A stretch of 33,961 bases of DNA from Campylobacterota bacterium. GTDB lineage: Bacteria > Campylobacterota > Campylobacteria > Campylobacterales > Nitratiruptoraceae. Position 1 is the first letter of the stretch; each line of letters begins with the position of its first letter. The notes under the pieces are model-generated. The model was not told where the DNA came from. It did not search any database and worked only from the letters and a program-made list of their open reading frames with translations. The stretch is taken from the NCBI GenBank assembly GCA_013153095.1, contig JAADFB010000033.1, forward strand, positions 1 to 33,961. The letters are read 5' to 3'. Below are positions 18,855 to 30,802 of this stretch, piece after piece. The position numbers were made by a program, and so were the translations under genes.

Positions 18855-20228
18855 TTAAAGTCCCATCTTATGGGGATTTAAAATATTGTTGGGATCAAAT
18901 GCTTTTTTTATAGCTTTAAATAACTCAATCTCTTCAGAGGTAAAAGCCATTTTCATAAAGGAGGCCTTACTCAAACCTATCCCGTGTTCTCCACTTAAAG
19001 TACCTCCTAAATCAAGGGTTACTTTAAAAATCTCTTCTATAGCCTTGTATCCCGTTTCTATTTGATCTTTATTTACCATTACATTGGTATGAACGTTTCC
19101 ATCGCCGGTATGTCCAAAACAAGGAATTTTTAAATTGTATTTGTTAGATATCCTCTCCACCTCTTCCAAATATCTAGGAAGTTCGCTCCGCGGAACGGTT
19201 ACATCTTCATTTATCTTTACTTCTCCATAAATTGTAATACTTTGACTTGCATTTCTGCGCGCAAACCAAATATCGGCAGCTTCGGCGTTATTTTTAGCAA
19301 TTTTAAACTCTTTTACATTATTTTCTTTAAAAAATTTCTCTAAGAGAGAGAGTTGATAACTTATCTCTTCTTCTACATTCCCATCAATATCACTAATCAA
19401 AATAGCCCCTGCATCTGTAGGAAGACCTTTTTTAAACTTCTTTTCTACAGCTTGAATAGTTAAATTATCTAAAAATTCCATCGCAACGGGGTTTGCTCCA
19501 CCTGCTAAAGATTTGTAAACTGCGTTCATCGCATCTTTTACACTCTCAAAAACTCCCATAACAGTTTTTGTAAGCTTAGGTTTTGCTATCAATTTTAAAG
19601 TAATTTCTGTGATTACAGCTAAAGTTCCTTCACTTCCTACTAATATCCCGGGGATGTTATACCCTGCTACATCTTTGATAGTTTTTTTACCAGCTCTAAT
19701 CAAATCTCCATTTGGAAGAACCGCTCTTAAAGCCATAACATAATCTTTAGTAATTCCATATTTGGTAGCTCTCATTCCTCCAGCGTTTTCTGCGACATTT
19801 CCTCCTATCGTGGAATACTCTTGACTGGCTGGGTCTGGAGGGTAGAAGAGTCCCAATTTTTCTACCTCTTTTTGTAAAGTTTTATTTATAACCCCAGGTT
19901 GAACTACTGCAACCATATTTTTTGTATCTATCTCCAAGATTTTATTCATATGTTTTTCTAGCGCTAAAACTATTCCCCCTTTAACGGGTAAAGCTCCTCC
20001 TGTAAAACCGCTTCCAGCTCCTCTTGGAACTACTGGTATCTTTTTGTCATTGCAATATCTTAAAACTTTTCTTACATCTTTCTCATCTTTAGGAAAAACG
20101 ACCGCTTCTGGGAGATATTGCTTTCTAGTTGCATCATAGGAGTAAGCTAAAAGGTGAGGCTTACTATCTTTTACATTCTCTTTACCTATAAGTTTTTGTA
20201 ACTGTTTAATATCGTTTTTGGTTATCAT
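18855..20228 (-). CDS. glcD: FAD-linked oxidase, glycolate oxidase/D-lactate dehydrogenase subunit GlcD type
   Basis: VPRGAGSGFTGGALPVKGGIVLAL FAD-binding motif, YSTIGGNVAENAGGMRATKYG, GHTGDGNVHTNV, LSGEHGIGLSK. Confidence 0.88.
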   Translation of the reverse strand: MITKNDIKQLQKLIGKENVKDSKPHLLAYSYDATRKQYLPEAVVFPKDEKDVRKVLRYCNDKKIPVVPRGAGSGFTGGALPVKGGIVLALEKHMNKILEIDTKNMVAVVQPGVINKTLQKEVEKLGLFYPPDPASQEYSTIGGNVAENAGGMRATKYGITKDYVMALRAVLPNGDLIRAGKKTIKDVAGYNIPGILVGSEGTLAVITEITLKLIAKPKLTKTVMGVFESVKDAMNAVYKSLAGGANPVAMEFLDNLTIQAVEKKFKKGLPTDAGAILISDIDGNVEEEISYQLSLLEKFFKENNVKEFKIAKNNAEAADIWFARRNASQSITIYGEVKINEDVTVPRSELPRYLEEVERISNKYNLKIPCFGHTGDGNVHTNVMVNKDQIETGYKAIEEIFKVTLDLGGTLSGEHGIGLSKASFMKMAFTSEEIELFKAIKKAFDPNNILNPHKMGL

Positions 20229-20950
20229 CTCTCCTCCACTAAATTTTTATAATAAGAGTAGTAATCTTTTACCTCTTTTTTATTGAAAAAATGGAAAAAC
20301 GGTTTTTCTATCTTATTTACTCTAGAGTAGAAAGGAAGTTGTACCTCTTGACCTTGAGCGGGAATAGGATAATCTTTTAATATAGAGAAGCTATAACAAT
20401 CTAACTGCAAAGTTGTATCTTTTAAAGTTATAAAAACTGTACTTAATGCAAACTTATTGCAGAAGTTTTTAAAATCCTTTCTAGTGGGAGCTGGATTTTT
20501 TTCTTTGGATAGTTCTGTAGCAAAAAGATCGGGATGTAAGAATTCATAATCTTGAAAATTTGATACCAAATTTTGGTATGTATATAGATTAGGAGTTATA
20601 GCCAAAGCTCGGTTTGAAAGGTAGCCTAAAATCACCTCATCCCCTTTTGTGGGTTTTATATTGGGTGTGGGTAAGGAGGGTTGGGCTAAAGCGTCGTAGG
20701 TAGTAAATCTAACCTTATCTGGTTGAATTAAAATAGCTCTTGCAACAATCGTTTGGAGTTCTTTAGAGATCTTATGTAAAACGATTCCACTAATTCCGAT
20801 AGGGAGGTTTTGAGGTTCAATGAGTGCAGTTTTTCCCTCTATTTGTAAAATTGTGGTCTCTTCCGCGAACAAAAAAAGGGGTAAAAGTAGTAGTTTTAAT
20901 CTTCTCAAGCGTTCTCCTTTAATTTTTATTACAACTCTATTATACCTCAA
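20225..20950 (-). CDS. PgbA N-terminal domain-like (plasminogen-binding-protein family) exported protein
   Basis: Signal-like LKLLLLPLFLFAEE; IGISGIVLHKISKELQTIVARAILIQPDKVRF; adjacent to glcD and an M23 peptidase, as remembered for other epsilonproteobacteria. The true start is probably internal. Confidence 0.6.
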   Translation of the reverse strand: MRYNRVVIKIKGERLRRLKLLLLPLFLFAEETTILQIEGKTALIEPQNLPIGISGIVLHKISKELQTIVARAILIQPDKVRFTTYDALAQPSLPTPNIKPTKGDEVILGYLSNRALAITPNLYTYQNLVSNFQDYEFLHPDLFATELSKEKNPAPTRKDFKNFCNKFALSTVFITLKDTTLQLDCYSFSILKDYPIPAQGQEVQLPFYSRVNKIEKPFFHFFNKKEVKDYYSYYKNLVEER

Positions 20951-21021
20951 AAGCTAAATGTTGAGCCGATAATAATCAACTACCAATTCTACTACGGAGG
21001 TGTCCCATTAAAACTTTATGT

Positions 21022-22263
21022 ATGAAAGATTTAAGCACTATTTGGATAAAATTAAGCCCTTTTGAAAAAGAGAGAAAATTTTTAAACCTTTTACTTCTTT
21101 GTACGGTGGCACTCTCTTCGCCAACCTTTGCAGATACAGTTCAAAAGCTGGAGTGGCAAAAAGGGGAAACTCTCCTAACTTTCTTTGAGAAGATGGGGGT
21201 TCCAGCTTCCCTTTATTACAATTTAGACAGAGAGGAGAAAGAGTTAGCAGATGAGATTAGAGCGGGGGCGCAATACTATCTAACCCTAGACTCTAAAGGT
21301 TCTTTAAGGCATGCCTTAATTCCAATAAATGAAGAGTTACAGATCCATATCTACAAAGAGGGAGATTACAAGTTAAAACTTGAACCTATCGCTTATGATA
21401 AGTTTGAAGATGCGTTTGCCATCTCATTAGACAGCTCTCCCTATCAAGATATTATTGAAGCAACCCATAACCCAAAACTTGCAGGCGAATTTGTCTCAGC
21501 TTTTAGGAACAGCATCAATTTTTCTAGGAGCATAAGAAAAGGGGATCGTCTAGCAATTATATATGAGCAAAAGGTAAGGATGGGAGAGTTTTTTGGCGAT
21601 CCTAAGGTTAAGGCGATGGTGATAGAAACTAGAGGAAGGCGTCATTATGTTTTCTTTTTTGATGGGAGGTATTACGATCAGCATGGAAAAGAGTTAAAAC
21701 AGTTTTTTTTAAAAAAACCTTTAAGTCGTATTAGAATAACCTCCCGTTTTACTCTAAGAAGATGGCATCCAGTTCTTCATCGATATCGCGCCCATCTGGG
21801 AGTAGATTTTGGAGCTAGGTATGGTACTCCGGTAAGAGCTGCAGGAAGAGGTAAAGTTGTTTTTGTAGGTAGAAAAGGGGGATATGGAAAGGTTGTGATG
21901 ATTTATCACGGCAGTGGGTATAAAACTCTTTATGCCCATCTTTCTAGATTTAAGAGAGGGTTAAGAGTTGGAAAACGGGTAAGACAAGGAGAGGTTATAG
22001 GCTATGTTGGAAGTACTGGGATAAGCACAGGTCCCCATCTTCATTTTGGGCTTTACAAAAACAATAAAGCGATCAACCCTTTAAGGGTAGTAAGAATAGC
22101 CAATAGTCAACTGCAAGGTAAAAAGTTAAGAGAGTTTAAAAAGCTAGTAAAAAGATATAAAGCTCAAATAGATAAGCTTCTTGGAGAGCCTAAACCCCCG
22201 AAACGGTTAGAAATTGTAAAAGAGGATATTCAATATTTAGGAGGAGACGATGGAAAAGGCTGA
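21022..22263 (+). CDS. M23-family peptidoglycan metallopeptidase (Csd3/HdpA-like)
   Basis: LytM motif HLGVDFGARYGTPVRAAGRGKVV...GYKTLYAHLSRF...GEVIGYVGSTGISTGPHLHFGLYKN. Confidence 0.9.
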   Translation: MKDLSTIWIKLSPFEKERKFLNLLLLCTVALSSPTFADTVQKLEWQKGETLLTFFEKMGVPASLYYNLDREEKELADEIRAGAQYYLTLDSKGSLRHALIPINEELQIHIYKEGDYKLKLEPIAYDKFEDAFAISLDSSPYQDIIEATHNPKLAGEFVSAFRNSINFSRSIRKGDRLAIIYEQKVRMGEFFGDPKVKAMVIETRGRRHYVFFFDGRYYDQHGKELKQFFLKKPLSRIRITSRFTLRRWHPVLHRYRAHLGVDFGARYGTPVRAAGRGKVVFVGRKGGYGKVVMIYHGSGYKTLYAHLSRFKRGLRVGKRVRQGEVIGYVGSTGISTGPHLHFGLYKNNKAINPLRVVRIANSQLQGKKLREFKKLVKRYKAQIDKLLGEPKPPKRLEIVKEDIQYLGGDDGKG

Positions 22264-23611
22264 GGTTCTAAAACTTGGGAGAGTTTTGGAGTTAGAGCTA
22301 AGAAGTGGCGAAATCACTTTACATCCTAGTGAGATCGCCCAGTATCTAAAATATCTACGCACAATAGATGAGAAAGCCTTCTACACCCTTTTAGAAAAAC
22401 TCCCGGAAGAGATTCTGGGAGAGGTGCTTTTAGAACTTCCCGAATCGATCAAAGATGATGCAATTGAACACCTTTCTGTCAAAAAGTTGGCTAAAGCTGT
22501 AGAGGAGTTGGATAGTGATGACGCCGTTGATCTGGTTAAAGATATTGAGGATGTGGACGAGAATTTAGAAAAGGAGGTGCTAAAAAATCTAGATAAGGAG
22601 TATAAAGAGGAGATTGAGACTTTAAGCTCTTATGATGAAGAGCACGCTGGTGCATATATGCAAACAGAGGTGTTTAAAGCCTATACCAATGAAAGAATTA
22701 AAGATGCGATAGAGAGGCTTAGAAAGTTGAAAGCTGAGGGTGAACTTTCCAATGTCCATCAGGTATATGTGGTAGATCAACAAGAGCGGCTAAAAGCTAT
22801 AATTCCTTTAGAAGATCTAATTCTTTACGATTTTGATACCCGCTTTAGCGATATTGTAGATGTAAAAAAGTATGAACCTATTACAGTAAGAGCTGATGAA
22901 CCGGTGGGTGATCTCATTAAAAAGTTCGAAGATTATGACTTAGCAGTTGTAGCAGTTGTGGATGAGGAGGGAAGGTTACTAGGAAGAATAACCTCCGATG
23001 ATATTATCGATCTAATTGAAGAGCAAGCTACCGAGCAAATTTATAATTTAGCTGGAGTTGATGAGGAGATTGAGGAGGAAGATGATTTAAAAGAGGTTAC
23101 TAAAAAACGCGCTTGGTGGCTTTTTGTAAACTTGGGAACTGCGATTTTAGCTTCGTTTGTGATCGGACTCTTTGATGAGACCATTCAAAAATATGTTGCT
23201 CTTGCTGTATTGATGCCAATAGTTGCTTCGATGGGGGGAAATGCGGGTACTCAAACGTTAACAGTTGTAGTTAGGAAGTTGGCGTTAGGTGAAATAGATT
23301 GGCAAAATGCTAAAAAAGCTCTTTTTAAAGAGACCTTTATCTCTTTTTTGAACGGAATTATCTTTGCGATAATTATGGGAGTAATTGCGTGGTTATGGTT
23401 TGATGATTATATGTTAGGAGTCGTGATAGCGCTCGCGATGGTTATAAACCTCCTTGCCGCTGGATTTTTTGGAGCTTTAATTCCGTTGTTGTTAAAAAAG
23501 ATAGGTTCAGACCCAGCGGTTGGGAGTAGTGTTCTTTTAACCACCGTTACCGATGTGGTAGGTTTTTTTGCATTTTTGGGATTGGCTAAGGTTTTACTTT
23601 TGGATAATTAA
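22250..23611 (+). CDS. mgtE: Magnesium transporter MgtE
   Basis: MgtE N domain, CBS pair (VYVVDQQERLKAIIPLEDLI; VAVVDEEGRLLGRITSDDII) and MPIVASMGGNAGTQTLTVVVR. Confidence 0.95.
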   Translation: MEKAEVLKLGRVLELELRSGEITLHPSEIAQYLKYLRTIDEKAFYTLLEKLPEEILGEVLLELPESIKDDAIEHLSVKKLAKAVEELDSDDAVDLVKDIEDVDENLEKEVLKNLDKEYKEEIETLSSYDEEHAGAYMQTEVFKAYTNERIKDAIERLRKLKAEGELSNVHQVYVVDQQERLKAIIPLEDLILYDFDTRFSDIVDVKKYEPITVRADEPVGDLIKKFEDYDLAVVAVVDEEGRLLGRITSDDIIDLIEEQATEQIYNLAGVDEEIEEEDDLKEVTKKRAWWLFVNLGTAILASFVIGLFDETIQKYVALAVLMPIVASMGGNAGTQTLTVVVRKLALGEIDWQNAKKALFKETFISFLNGIIFAIIMGVIAWLWFDDYMLGVVIALAMVINLLAAGFFGALIPLLLKKIGSDPAVGSSVLLTTVTDVVGFFAFLGLAKVLLLDN

Positions 23612-23850
23612 GCCCCCTCTTTGGGGTTTTTACACCTAATAAGTTCTATATTTTTCATCGATTCCAATCTTCCTAAAATCTTATTTAGCTCCTCTAAATT
23701 TTTATTACACTCCTCTTCTAGCTTTGCCTTTTTCTCTTTTACAATCTTTATCTGCTTTTCAATATCTTCTAGGGGAAGTTTGCAATTTTTTGCAGCTTCT
23801 TCTTCCTTTTCTAATACCCATTGGGTCAATTTCCTAATAAACTCTAACAT
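23608..23850 (-). CDS. Small coiled-coil hypothetical protein
   Basis: 80-aa, Lys/Glu-rich coiled coil; overlaps the carA 3' end by 7 nt, consistent with operon coupling. Confidence 0.6.
   Translation of the reverse strand: MLEFIRKLTQWVLEKEEEAAKNCKLPLEDIEKQIKIVKEKKAKLEEECNKNLEELNKILGRLESMKNIELIRCKNPKEGA
23612..23631 (+). terminator. Rho-independent terminator downstream of mgtE
   Basis: GCCCCCTCTTTGGGGTTTTT immediately after the mgtE stop; lies inside the 3' coding end of the opposing 23608-23850 ORF. Confidence 0.7.
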
Positions 23851-24988
23851 CGCTTTTTCTCCTTCTCTTTTAAGATAAGTTGTTTAAACTCTTCAAAGAC
23901 GTAAGCACTCTCGTGAGGACCTGGTGAGGCTTCGGGGTGATGTTGAGTGCTAAAGGTTGGGGAGTCTTTATAAGCTACCCCTTCGATCGTCCCATCAAAT
24001 AGGTTAACATGAGTGATATTAGCTACTTTTTCGATCTCTTTAGGTACATTGTAGTTATGGTTTTGGGCGGTTATCTCTATTTTGTGGCTAGAACTGTTTT
24101 TTACGGGATGGTTTCCTCCGTGATGTCCAAATTTAAGCTTAAACGTTGGATAACCGTGTGCTATGGAAAGAAGTTGATGTCCTAAACAGATTCCAAAAAG
24201 GGGAATCTTAGCTTCAATTAGTTTTTGTATCTTTTGGTGTATCTCTTTTAAAATTAAAGGGTCTCCAGGACCATTGGAAAGAAATACTCCATCAACTTTT
24301 CCCTTACAAAACTCTTTTTTTATCTTTTCTACATCAAACTCTTGAGGTAACACCTCAACCTCTAAACCTACACTTGCTAAATGGTTTAAGATGTTTCTTT
24401 TAACTCCAAAGTCTAGAACATAAATTTTTGCTTGCGGCTTGGGAGGAGTAGTATAGCGATAGGTGGTAGCATCATAAATCCCTTGTTTATGAAGATAAGG
24501 CTCTTTGGTTGAAACTTCCTTAATGTAGTTGATCTCTTCAATTCTAGGAGACTCTTTTAAAATCTGTTGTAGTTTAGCTTTATCGTTAATAGAGGTAGAG
24601 GCTACCATCATACAGGAACCTTTATCTCTCAAAGTTTTGGTAAGAAACCGGGTATCTATATCACAAATCCCCATCACTCCAAACTCTTTTAAAAGCTCAT
24701 CTAAAGCTTTTTCTGCCCTGAAGTTGGAAAAACGTCGCTGATAGGATCGAACAATTATCCCTTTAGCCCACGCTCTTTTGCTTTCCATATCCTCTTTATT
24801 TACTCCTACGTTTCCAATCTCAGGCATAGTAAACGTTATAAACTGTCCGGCGTAACTTGGATCGGTTACTATCTCTTGATACCCGGTCATAGAGGTGTTA
24901 AATACGATCTCTCCTACTTGTGTCCCTTCAGCCCCAAAACTTTTGCCCTCTAAAAAGAGGTCGTGTTCTAAGTAGATCCATACCGATC

Positions 24989-24992
<4 letters not shown>
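23844..24992 (-). CDS. carA: Carbamoyl-phosphate synthase small subunit
   Basis: GxxxGEIVFNTSMTGYQEIVTDPSYAGQ-type N-terminus; GATase FGICLGHQLLSIAHG; HHPEASPGPHES. Confidence 0.96.
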
Positions 24993-27640
<2,648 letters not shown>

Positions 27641-27641
27641 C

Positions 27642-28751
27642 TTATTCCTCGAAGTAGAGTTGATTAAAAACTTTTACTGCCAAACCGTTATACTCTCTTC
27701 TTCCCAAATCCTCCAGGGCTAACTCTATCGCATTTACAACCCAGCAAGCTTGGTCTACATCAATTAAACCCATATGGTTAATTCTTAAAAGTTTTCCCTT
27801 TAACTTTTCCTGTCCCCCAGCTACATAAACGTTATATTTTTCTTTTAGGATTTTTCTAATTTTTTCCGCCTCTTCATCATAAATAGCGGTCATAGCGTTA
27901 GCTGGTTTTTTAGGAAAAAGTTGTAATCCTATCGCTTCTAAGCTAACTCTAGTAGCGGTAGCTCTTCGATCTGTTTTATCAAACAGCTCATCTAACCCAA
28001 CATCTTTTATCAAAATCTCTAAAATCTCCTTTAACCCAATTATTAAAGTGGTAGCGGCGGTAAATGCGGTGGTTCCCTCTTTTTGTTTTTTTAACTCTTT
28101 AGCTAAATTGAAGTAAAACCCTCTTCCTTCTCCTACTCTTTCTATCCCATAAGAGCTTAAACCCACCATCGAGAGACCAGGAGGTAACATCAACGCTTTT
28201 TGACTTCCCGCAATTAACGCGTCTAAATTGGAGGTATCTATCTCCTCAACCCCTACTGCAGTAATACCATCCGCAACTACGGCAACGGAAGGGTTTAACG
28301 CTTTTATCCTTTCACTAATCTCCTCTACAGGGTGTCGTAAGCCTCCGGAACTCTCACAAATTTGGATAAAAAAGCTATCTATCTGAGGGTCTTTTTTTAA
28401 AGCTTCTTCTACATCGGTAACTTTTGCGGGTTGATCCCAGTCATACTTTAACTCTACTACCTCTTTTCCAAAAGCTCTTCCAATCTCACTAAACCGCTCT
28501 CCAAACTTACCTGCATTTACAACTAACATCTTTTTTTTACAAAAATTAAGAACGGTAGCTTCCATCGCCCCCGTACCAGTGGAAGCAAACATCACCGCCT
28601 CTTCCATTTTCATCAATTCTATTAAAAGCTCTCTAGCTTCTTGGAAAATCTTTTTAAATTCTGCTGTTCGGTGGTGAATAGTAGGGGCAGACATTGCAAT
28701 ACGCACCCTCTCAGGTACAGGAGTAGGCCCGGGTGTAAATAGCAGCATCAC
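27642..28751 (-). CDS. Class V PLP-dependent aminotransferase (alanine/serine-glyoxylate aminotransferase-like)
   Basis: LLFTPGPTPVPERVRIAMSAPTIHHRTAEF; PLP Lys motif DALIAGSQKALMLPPGLSMVGLS. Confidence 0.9.
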   Translation of the reverse strand: MMLLFTPGPTPVPERVRIAMSAPTIHHRTAEFKKIFQEARELLIELMKMEEAVMFASTGTGAMEATVLNFCKKKMLVVNAGKFGERFSEIGRAFGKEVVELKYDWDQPAKVTDVEEALKKDPQIDSFFIQICESSGGLRHPVEEISERIKALNPSVAVVADGITAVGVEEIDTSNLDALIAGSQKALMLPPGLSMVGLSSYGIERVGEGRGFYFNLAKELKKQKEGTTAFTAATTLIIGLKEILEILIKDVGLDELFDKTDRRATATRVSLEAIGLQLFPKKPANAMTAIYDEEAEKIRKILKEKYNVYVAGGQEKLKGKLLRINHMGLIDVDQACWVVNAIELALEDLGRREYNGLAVKVFNQLYFEE

Positions 28752-28850
28752 TTTTACCCTTAAGTTTTTAAAAAGGAGTATATCACAAGAAGGGTTAAGT
28801 TACAACCCCAACCCAAAGGGCTGGAGAGGTAAGTAAGGAAGGAGAGAAAA

Positions 28851-29330
28851 CTATTTAATAGCTATTCTTTTAACATCCTCTTTCTGCTGTTGTCTAGGTA
28901 TAATAATAGTTAAAACTCCATCTTCTACTTTTGCTTCAATCTTGTCTACATTAGCATCCGGTGGAAGGGTAAATTTTCTTTCAAATTTTCCAAAAAAGCT
29001 TTCTATCTTTTTATACCCTTTATCTTTCTCCTCTTTTTTAAATTTTCTTTCTCCACTAATAATTAACATATTATCTTTTACTTCCACATTTATATCCTCT
29101 TTTTTCACACCTGGGAGATCTATTTCTAAATAGTATGCTTTCTCATCCTCTTTCTCATTTACCGCTGGAATCCAAGAAGTAGGTTCTTTTTGGGTAGACA
29201 TTAAAGAGGCTGGGGGAGCTACAAAATCTAACATAGAGGAGAGTCTTCTTTCTAGATCTTTTTCCAAATCCCTTAATTCCTTAAAAGGATCAACCATCAT
29301 AGGTACCATTCTAAATCTTTGAGGGGTCAT
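28851..29330 (-). CDS. Small heat shock protein Hsp20/alpha-crystallin
   Basis: WIPAVNEKEDEKAYYLEIDLPGVKKEDINVEVKDNMLIISGERK...GVLTIIIPRQ. Confidence 0.93.
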   Translation of the reverse strand: MTPQRFRMVPMMVDPFKELRDLEKDLERRLSSMLDFVAPPASLMSTQKEPTSWIPAVNEKEDEKAYYLEIDLPGVKKEDINVEVKDNMLIISGERKFKKEEKDKGYKKIESFFGKFERKFTLPPDANVDKIEAKVEDGVLTIIIPRQQQKEDVKRIAIK

Positions 29331-29370
29331 TTTTTGCCTCCTTTCTAAGTGTTGTTTTTAGTTTTCGCGA

Positions 29371-29399
29371 ATTATATCATTTTAGTCTATCTATGTCAA
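29371..29399 (-). promoter_or_regulatory. Consensus sigma70 promoter for hsp20
   Basis: Minus strand TTGACA (29399-29394), exact 17-nt spacer, TATAAT (29376-29371). Confidence 0.85.
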
Positions 29400-29425
29400 G
29401 TAAATTAAATTTCCTTTAGCAATTT

Positions 29426-30799
29426 TTATTTAGTTAAATCTAAAATCTTTAACCCGTCGCCTCCTTCAGCTATAAAACCGTATCTTCCATCGGTAGAAAT
29501 CTCCATATCATAGGCAGGATAGGGGATATAGATTTTTCCTATTGCTTTTGGATGGGAAGGTATAGTTAAGTCATAAACAGAAATGGAGGAGACTTCATTT
29601 AAAAGATAGAGCTTTTTCTTATCTGGAGATAGGACGAGCTTCCTTACCTTCTCATCATTTTCAAACTCATATCTGGAGTTGTTGGTTATATCTAATGTTA
29701 CAACTTTTGAACTATCTTCTAAAGAGATGTAAAGAATATCGTTTCCTACTGCAACACTTTTAGCACCTTCTAAGGAGTAAAACCCGATTTCTTTGGGAGA
29801 AAGGGGTTCTTGAAGGGAGTAGATAGTTACTCCTCCTACATTATCGGCCACATACATCTTGTCCCATTTAATAACTATCTCATTGATTTGGCCATCTAAA
29901 GTTAAAAAACAATCTTTCCTAAGTTTTCCGTTAGATATATCTACTACAAACAGTTTATTTGCCGGAGTTCCTACATAAACTGCTCTTTGAGGAAGCAAGG
30001 CTAAAGTGGTAGCTATCTCCCCTTCTAACGTTTCACTTTCAACTTTGCTCAAGCTTTCTAAATCTATTTTGCTAACCCCTTGAGATTCATCTGCTACATA
30101 GGCAAACTTTTCTGTTGAGGTTACATCTAGCGCGTTATAGGTTGGAATCTCTCCAATAAATCTAGGATAGGTTAAAGAGGAGATGTCTACTACAGCTACC
30201 CCTTTAGTAGAGTCTGCCAGGAGAAGTTTATTACTTAAGAGCTTTACACTCCAACTAAATCCGGGAGTATCATAACCGGCTATGATGTTGGGGAAATTTT
30301 GCTCTTTATAGATGATAGAAACAGAATCCTCTTCTAACTGGTATCCTAAGTCTGGAAAATAGGGGCGTCCATCAATAAAGAGATAGTCAAAGAAGTTTGT
30401 ACTGTTAGTTCCCATCAATTTGGCTACTTTGCTATCTCCAAAAAGATAGATCCACGAGAAGCGTCTATCTTCATCTTTAGGAAAATCGATAAAAGAGAAA
30501 TAACCAAGAGGAGTTAAGTTACTAGTATCCACTTCCACTATTTTAAATCCAAAGGGATTATTTTTTGTAGGAACCTCTCCTAAAAGTCTATAAGTTTGTC
30601 CCGTTACTATACTTTCATATACCCAATCGTTATATTCTAAAACTCCATCTTTATCAAAGTCGTATCTATACAGCGCACCGTTTAGAGTAAAACATCTTGA
30701 AGTTAAATAAGCTTTTAAATCTTTTATGTAGCTCTCTGGGGCTATTGCTCCAAAGGCTAAAACACTAAATCCTGCTACCAGGACACCTAAAACTCTCAT
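29426..30799 (-). CDS. Secreted LVIVD-repeat beta-propeller-like protein with an EF-hand-like loop
   Basis: Signal peptide MRVLGVLVAGFSVLAFG; repeated GVAVVDISSLTYPRFIGEIPT, GVTIYSLQEPLSPKEIGFYSLEG, SISVYDLTIPSHPKAIGKI, GLKILDL units. Confidence 0.75.
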   Translation of the reverse strand: MRVLGVLVAGFSVLAFGAIAPESYIKDLKAYLTSRCFTLNGALYRYDFDKDGVLEYNDWVYESIVTGQTYRLLGEVPTKNNPFGFKIVEVDTSNLTPLGYFSFIDFPKDEDRRFSWIYLFGDSKVAKLMGTNSTNFFDYLFIDGRPYFPDLGYQLEEDSVSIIYKEQNFPNIIAGYDTPGFSWSVKLLSNKLLLADSTKGVAVVDISSLTYPRFIGEIPTYNALDVTSTEKFAYVADESQGVSKIDLESLSKVESETLEGEIATTLALLPQRAVYVGTPANKLFVVDISNGKLRKDCFLTLDGQINEIVIKWDKMYVADNVGGVTIYSLQEPLSPKEIGFYSLEGAKSVAVGNDILYISLEDSSKVVTLDITNNSRYEFENDEKVRKLVLSPDKKKLYLLNEVSSISVYDLTIPSHPKAIGKIYIPYPAYDMEISTDGRYGFIAEGGDGLKILDLTK

Positions 30800-30802
30800 A
30801 AT

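Noticed and set aside
21754-21939. Minus-strand 61-aa ORF
   Set aside because: Antisense to the LytM domain coding region.
23621-23878. Plus-strand 85-aa Ser/Phe-rich ORF
   Set aside because: Antisense to the coiled-coil gene that is better supported by operon overlap with carA, although the choice is not certain.
24529-24741. Plus-strand 70-aa ORF
   Set aside because: Antisense to carA.
28780-28830. CCAACCC/GGGCTGG hairpin as hsp20 terminator
   Set aside because: The stem contains a mismatch and no clear T-tract on the minus strand; too weak to list as a feature.
28942-29133. Plus-strand 63-aa ORF
   Set aside because: Antisense to hsp20.
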